Positions 4,336 through 5,824 of a stretch of DNA of 5,824 bases are shown here, one piece after another. Numbering within the stretch: the first letter of the stretch is position 1; each line of letters begins with the position of its first letter. The DNA lies in NCBI GenBank assembly GCA_005879815.1, contig VBKA01000128.1, forward strand, positions 1-5,824, given 5' to 3'. The position numbers and the translations under genes are program-made. This DNA is from Chloroflexota bacterium (GTDB lineage Bacteria > Chloroflexota > Limnocylindria > QHBO01). The notes under the pieces were generated by a model. The model saw nothing but the letters and a program-made list of their open reading frames with translations, had not been told where the DNA came from and did no database searches.

Positions 4336-5337
4336 TCAGGCCTTCTCTGCCGGAGCTTCAGAAGCCTCGGGCGTTTCAGGAGCCGATGGCGCCGACTTCG
4401 CCGCCGACTTGGCCCCCGACTTGGCCCCCGGCTTGGGCGCCGCCTCTTCAGTGCTGGCCGCGCGAGCCTTGCTCGAGCCGCTCCGCCGGCCGGTCGGGAC
4501 AGCCGCTGGGGTCGCAGCCGCGGTCGTCGCGGCAGGCGAGGCAGCTGCTCTGGCCGGAGCGGCCGCTGCGGCAACCGGCTCGGGAGCGGGCGTCGGAACC
4601 GCGGCAGCCACCGGCTCGGGCGCTGGAGCCGCCTCCGCTGCGGCCCGCGTCCCGCGCGTCGTGCGCGGCCTGCGCGCCTCGCGCGGCTCGGTTCGGGCTG
4701 CGCCCGGCCGCTCGCCGAGCTGCTCCCCGCGGTAGATCCACGCCTTCACGCCGATGCGGCCGTAGGTGGTGTGCGCGTGCACGACGCCGTAGCTGATGTC
4801 GGCGCGCAGCGTTCCAAGCGGGATGCGACCCTCGCGATCCCACTCGCTCCGGCTCATCTCCGAGCCGCCCAGGCGCCCGGCGACCTGAACCTTGACGCCC
4901 TTGGCGCCCGCCTTGATCGAGCGCTGGATCGCCTGCTTCATCGCCTTGCGGAACGCGATGCGCCGCTCGAGCTGGCCGGCCACGTTCTGGGCGACCAGGA
5001 CTGCGTCGAGCTCAGGCTGCAGGATCTCCTTGATCTCGAGCTTGACCTTCTTGTTGGTGAGCTTGCCGACGTTGGTCCGCAGCGACTCGACGTTGGCGCC
5101 ACCCTTGCCGATCACGATCCCCGGCTTGGCCGAGTGGACGGTGACCGTAACGTGGTTGATGCCTCGCTCGATCTCGACCTGGCTGACGCTCGCGTTCGAG
5201 AGCTGCTTACCGACCAGCTGCCGGATCCGCATGTCCTCGCCCAGCAGGCTGGCGTAGTCGCGATCTGCGTACCACTTGGCGAGCCACGGCTTGATGATGC
5301 CGATCCGGAAGCCGTAGGGGTGAACCTTGTGACCCAT
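4336..5337 (-). CDS. rpsC: 30S ribosomal protein S3 with a long Ala/Pro/Lys C-terminal tail
   Basis: The core of 333-residue S3 covers about residues 1-207 and starts MGHKVHPYGFRIGIIKPW. The type II KH domain carries its GKGG loop at residues 77-80, and the C-terminal domain includes AGRLGGSEMSRSEW (153-166) and HTTYGRIGVKAWIY (189-202). S3 sits in the 30S head at the mRNA entry channel. Basic residues tied to the E. coli mRNA-unwinding activity (R131, R132, K135) align with R130, K131 and K134. After about residue 208 there are some 125 extra low-complexity residues: an Arg-rich part (209-231), an Ala/Pro part (232-282), then a Lys/Ser part ending acidic. E. coli S3 is 233 residues, so the total is clearly long. 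The ATG has AAGGAGG 4 nt upstream inside rplV and overlaps the rplV stop by 1 nt. The tail is in frame, has no stops and ends cleanly before rplP, so I read it as real protein. Confidence 0.97.
   Translation of the reverse strand: MGHKVHPYGFRIGIIKPWLAKWYADRDYASLLGEDMRIRQLVGKQLSNASVSQVEIERGINHVTVTVHSAKPGIVIGKGGANVESLRTNVGKLTNKKVKLEIKEILQPELDAVLVAQNVAGQLERRIAFRKAMKQAIQRSIKAGAKGVKVQVAGRLGGSEMSRSEWDREGRIPLGTLRADISYGVVHAHTTYGRIGVKAWIYRGEQLGERPGAARTEPREARRPRTTRGTRAAAEAAPAPEPVAAAVPTPAPEPVAAAAAPARAAASPAATTAAATPAAVPTGRRSGSSKARAASTEEAAPKPGAKSGAKSAAKSAPSAPETPEASEAPAEKA
4393..4428 (-). repeat. 12-bp (4-codon) tandem repeat, three copies, in the S3 tail
   Basis: Residues 304-315 of S3 read GAKS-GAKS-AAKS, three four-residue units encoded by near-identical 12-bp blocks. 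It resembles the Lys/Ala/Ser spacing of histone-H1-like tails, though that is only a compositional likeness. Confidence 0.7.
4555..4626 (-). repeat. 36-bp (12-codon) imperfect tandem duplication in the S3 tail
   Basis: Residues 238-249 and 250-261 of S3 repeat the unit PAPEPVAAA plus three variable residues (VPT, then AAP). The DNA units 4591-4626 and 4555-4590 are similar but differ at several synonymous positions, so the duplication is not recent. Confidence 0.7.
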
Positions 5338-5675
5338 CAGGCCTCCTTGTCAGCCACGGCGATGGTGATGTGGCTGGTGCGCTTGAGTATCTGGAAGGTG
5401 CGGCCCTGCGCCCGTGGGCGGTAGCGCTTGAGGGTCGGGCCGTCGTCGGCCACCGCGCTCACCACGGTGAGCTCATCGGCCGACAGGTTGAAGTTGTTCT
5501 CCGCGTTGGCGGTGGCGCTCTTGAGCACCTTGGCCACGTCGCGTGCCGCCGCGTTCGGCAGGAAGCGCAGGATGGCAGCCGCCTCCTCGACCGGCTTGCC
5601 GGTGATCAGGTCGGCAACCAGGCGCAGCTTGCGCGGGCTCATGCGGATGTACTTGGCGGTGGCGGTGACGCGCAT
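5337..5675 (-). CDS. rplV: 50S ribosomal protein L22
   Basis: This gives a protein of 112 residues, against about 110 in E. coli. It begins MRVTATAKYIRMSPRKLRLV, the typical L22 N-terminus. The C-terminal part, GPTLKRYRPRAQGRTFQILKRTSHITIAV (residues 79-107), forms the beta-hairpin and returning strand. L22 binds 23S rRNA domains and its hairpin lines the nascent peptide exit tunnel. Macrolide-resistance changes map to the hairpin tip in other bacteria; here the tip region (TLKRYRPRAQGR) is intact and looks ordinary. The chosen ATG has an AGGAG 8 nt upstream. A GTG three codons earlier is in frame but has no usable ribosome binding site. The stop TGA shares its A with the ATG of rpsC (TGATG), so rpsC translation is probably coupled. 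Confidence 0.97.
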   Translation of the reverse strand: MRVTATAKYIRMSPRKLRLVADLITGKPVEEAAAILRFLPNAAARDVAKVLKSATANAENNFNLSADELTVVSAVADDGPTLKRYRPRAQGRTFQILKRTSHITIAVADKEA

Positions 5676-5683
5676 GCTCAGCA

Positions 5684-5688
5684 CTCCT
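5684..5688 (-). promoter_or_regulatory. Ribosome binding site of rplV
   Basis: AGGAG on the minus strand overlaps the rpsS TAG stop (AAGTAGGAG) and lies 8 nt before the ATG at 5673-5675. This spacing favours that ATG over an in-frame GTG at 5682-5684, which overlaps the AGGAG itself and so could not use it. Confidence 0.8.
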
Positions 5689-5824
5689 ACTTCAGCGCCG
5701 AGGAGCGCTCGGTGGCCTTGCCGTGGCCACGGTAGGTGCGGGTAGGGGCGAACTCGCCGAGACGGTGCCCGACCATGTTCTCGGTCACGAAGACCGGCAC
5801 GTGGCGGCGCCCGTCGTGCACCGC
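5687..5824 (-). CDS. rpsS: 30S ribosomal protein S19, C-terminal part (5' end outside window)
   Basis: Partial gene: the window opens inside it and shows the last 45 codons and a TAG stop. The visible protein starts AVHDGRRHVPVFVTENMVGH and continues through the S19 signature GEFAPTRTYRGHGK (visible residues 23-36) to end SSALK. S19 is normally about 90 residues, so roughly the second half is present. In the 30S head S19 pairs with S13, contacts 16S rRNA and lies close to the A-site tRNA and the inter-subunit bridge to the 50S. It is the gene expected just before rplV in the S10 operon, and it is followed by rplV with an 11-nt gap. Its stop codon is embedded in the rplV ribosome binding site (AAGTAGGAG), which ties the two genes in translation. 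The identification is secure; only the start is missing. Confidence 0.97.
   Translation of the reverse strand, partial: AVHDGRRHVPVFVTENMVGHRLGEFAPTRTYRGHGKATERSSALK

Noticed and set aside
3817..5424. 535-codon plus-strand open frame antisense to rpmC, rplP, rpsC and rplV
   Set aside because: It lies opposite well-identified genes, its translation is Arg/Leu/Ala-rich without any recognisable domain, and high-GC DNA routinely leaves antisense frames open.
5403..5435. L22 beta-hairpin tip checked for macrolide-resistance-type deletions or insertions
   Set aside because: The residues (TLKRYRPRAQGR) align with the normal family tip without gaps; nothing unusual.

Overview
The window is one uninterrupted stretch of a bacterial ribosomal protein operon, all on the minus strand. 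It runs from the end of the S10 operon into the spc operon. Read in the direction of transcription (high to low coordinates), the order is rpsS (3' part) - rplV - rpsC - rplP - rpmC - rpsQ - rplN - rplX - rplE - rpsN - rpsH - rplF - rplR - rpsE (5' part). This is the canonical bacterial order with no gene missing, inserted or inverted. The large plus-strand open frames are antisense shadows caused by high G+C.

The DNA is clearly G+C-rich, with strong third-position G/C preference and GTG and TTG starts beside ATG. S14 is the short zinc-binding (C+) form, L24 carries a four-cysteine ribbon, and S3 begins MGHKVHPYGFRIGIIKPW. Together with alanine/proline-rich tails on S3, L29 and L5, this suggests a high-GC, non-proteobacterial lineage. 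My best guess is Chloroflexota (for example a soil or freshwater uncultured class), with Actinomycetota or another Terrabacteria group as alternatives. This is inference from protein flavour, not a measured phylogeny.

Layout: 5687-5824 S19 end; 5337-5675 L22; 4336-5337 S3 with an unusually long tail; 3904-4332 L16; 3660-3917 L29; 3391-3660 S17; 3020-3388 L14; 2684-3019 L24; 2010-2687 L5 with an N-terminal extension; 1813-1998 S14; 1308-1706 S8; 744-1295 L6; 373-747 L18; 1-361 S5 start. Packing is extreme. Five junctions overlap (1, 14, 1, 4 and 4 nt), one has zero spacing, and the rest are 2-12 nt apart, apart from one 106-nt gap between rpsN and rpsH. That gap is the only real non-coding sequence and holds two small perfect hairpins. 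Most genes carry a purine-rich Shine-Dalgarno sequence inside the end of the upstream gene, which points to one polycistronic mRNA with translational coupling.

The products assemble into both subunits: S3, S5, S8, S14, S17 and S19 in the 30S; L5, L6, L14, L16, L18, L22, L24 and L29 in the 50S. I found no undescribed system. The points worth a second look are the S3 tail, the L5 extension and the hairpin encoded in it, the structured rpsN-rpsH gap, and a Gln in the S5 spectinomycin-site loop where Lys is usual.
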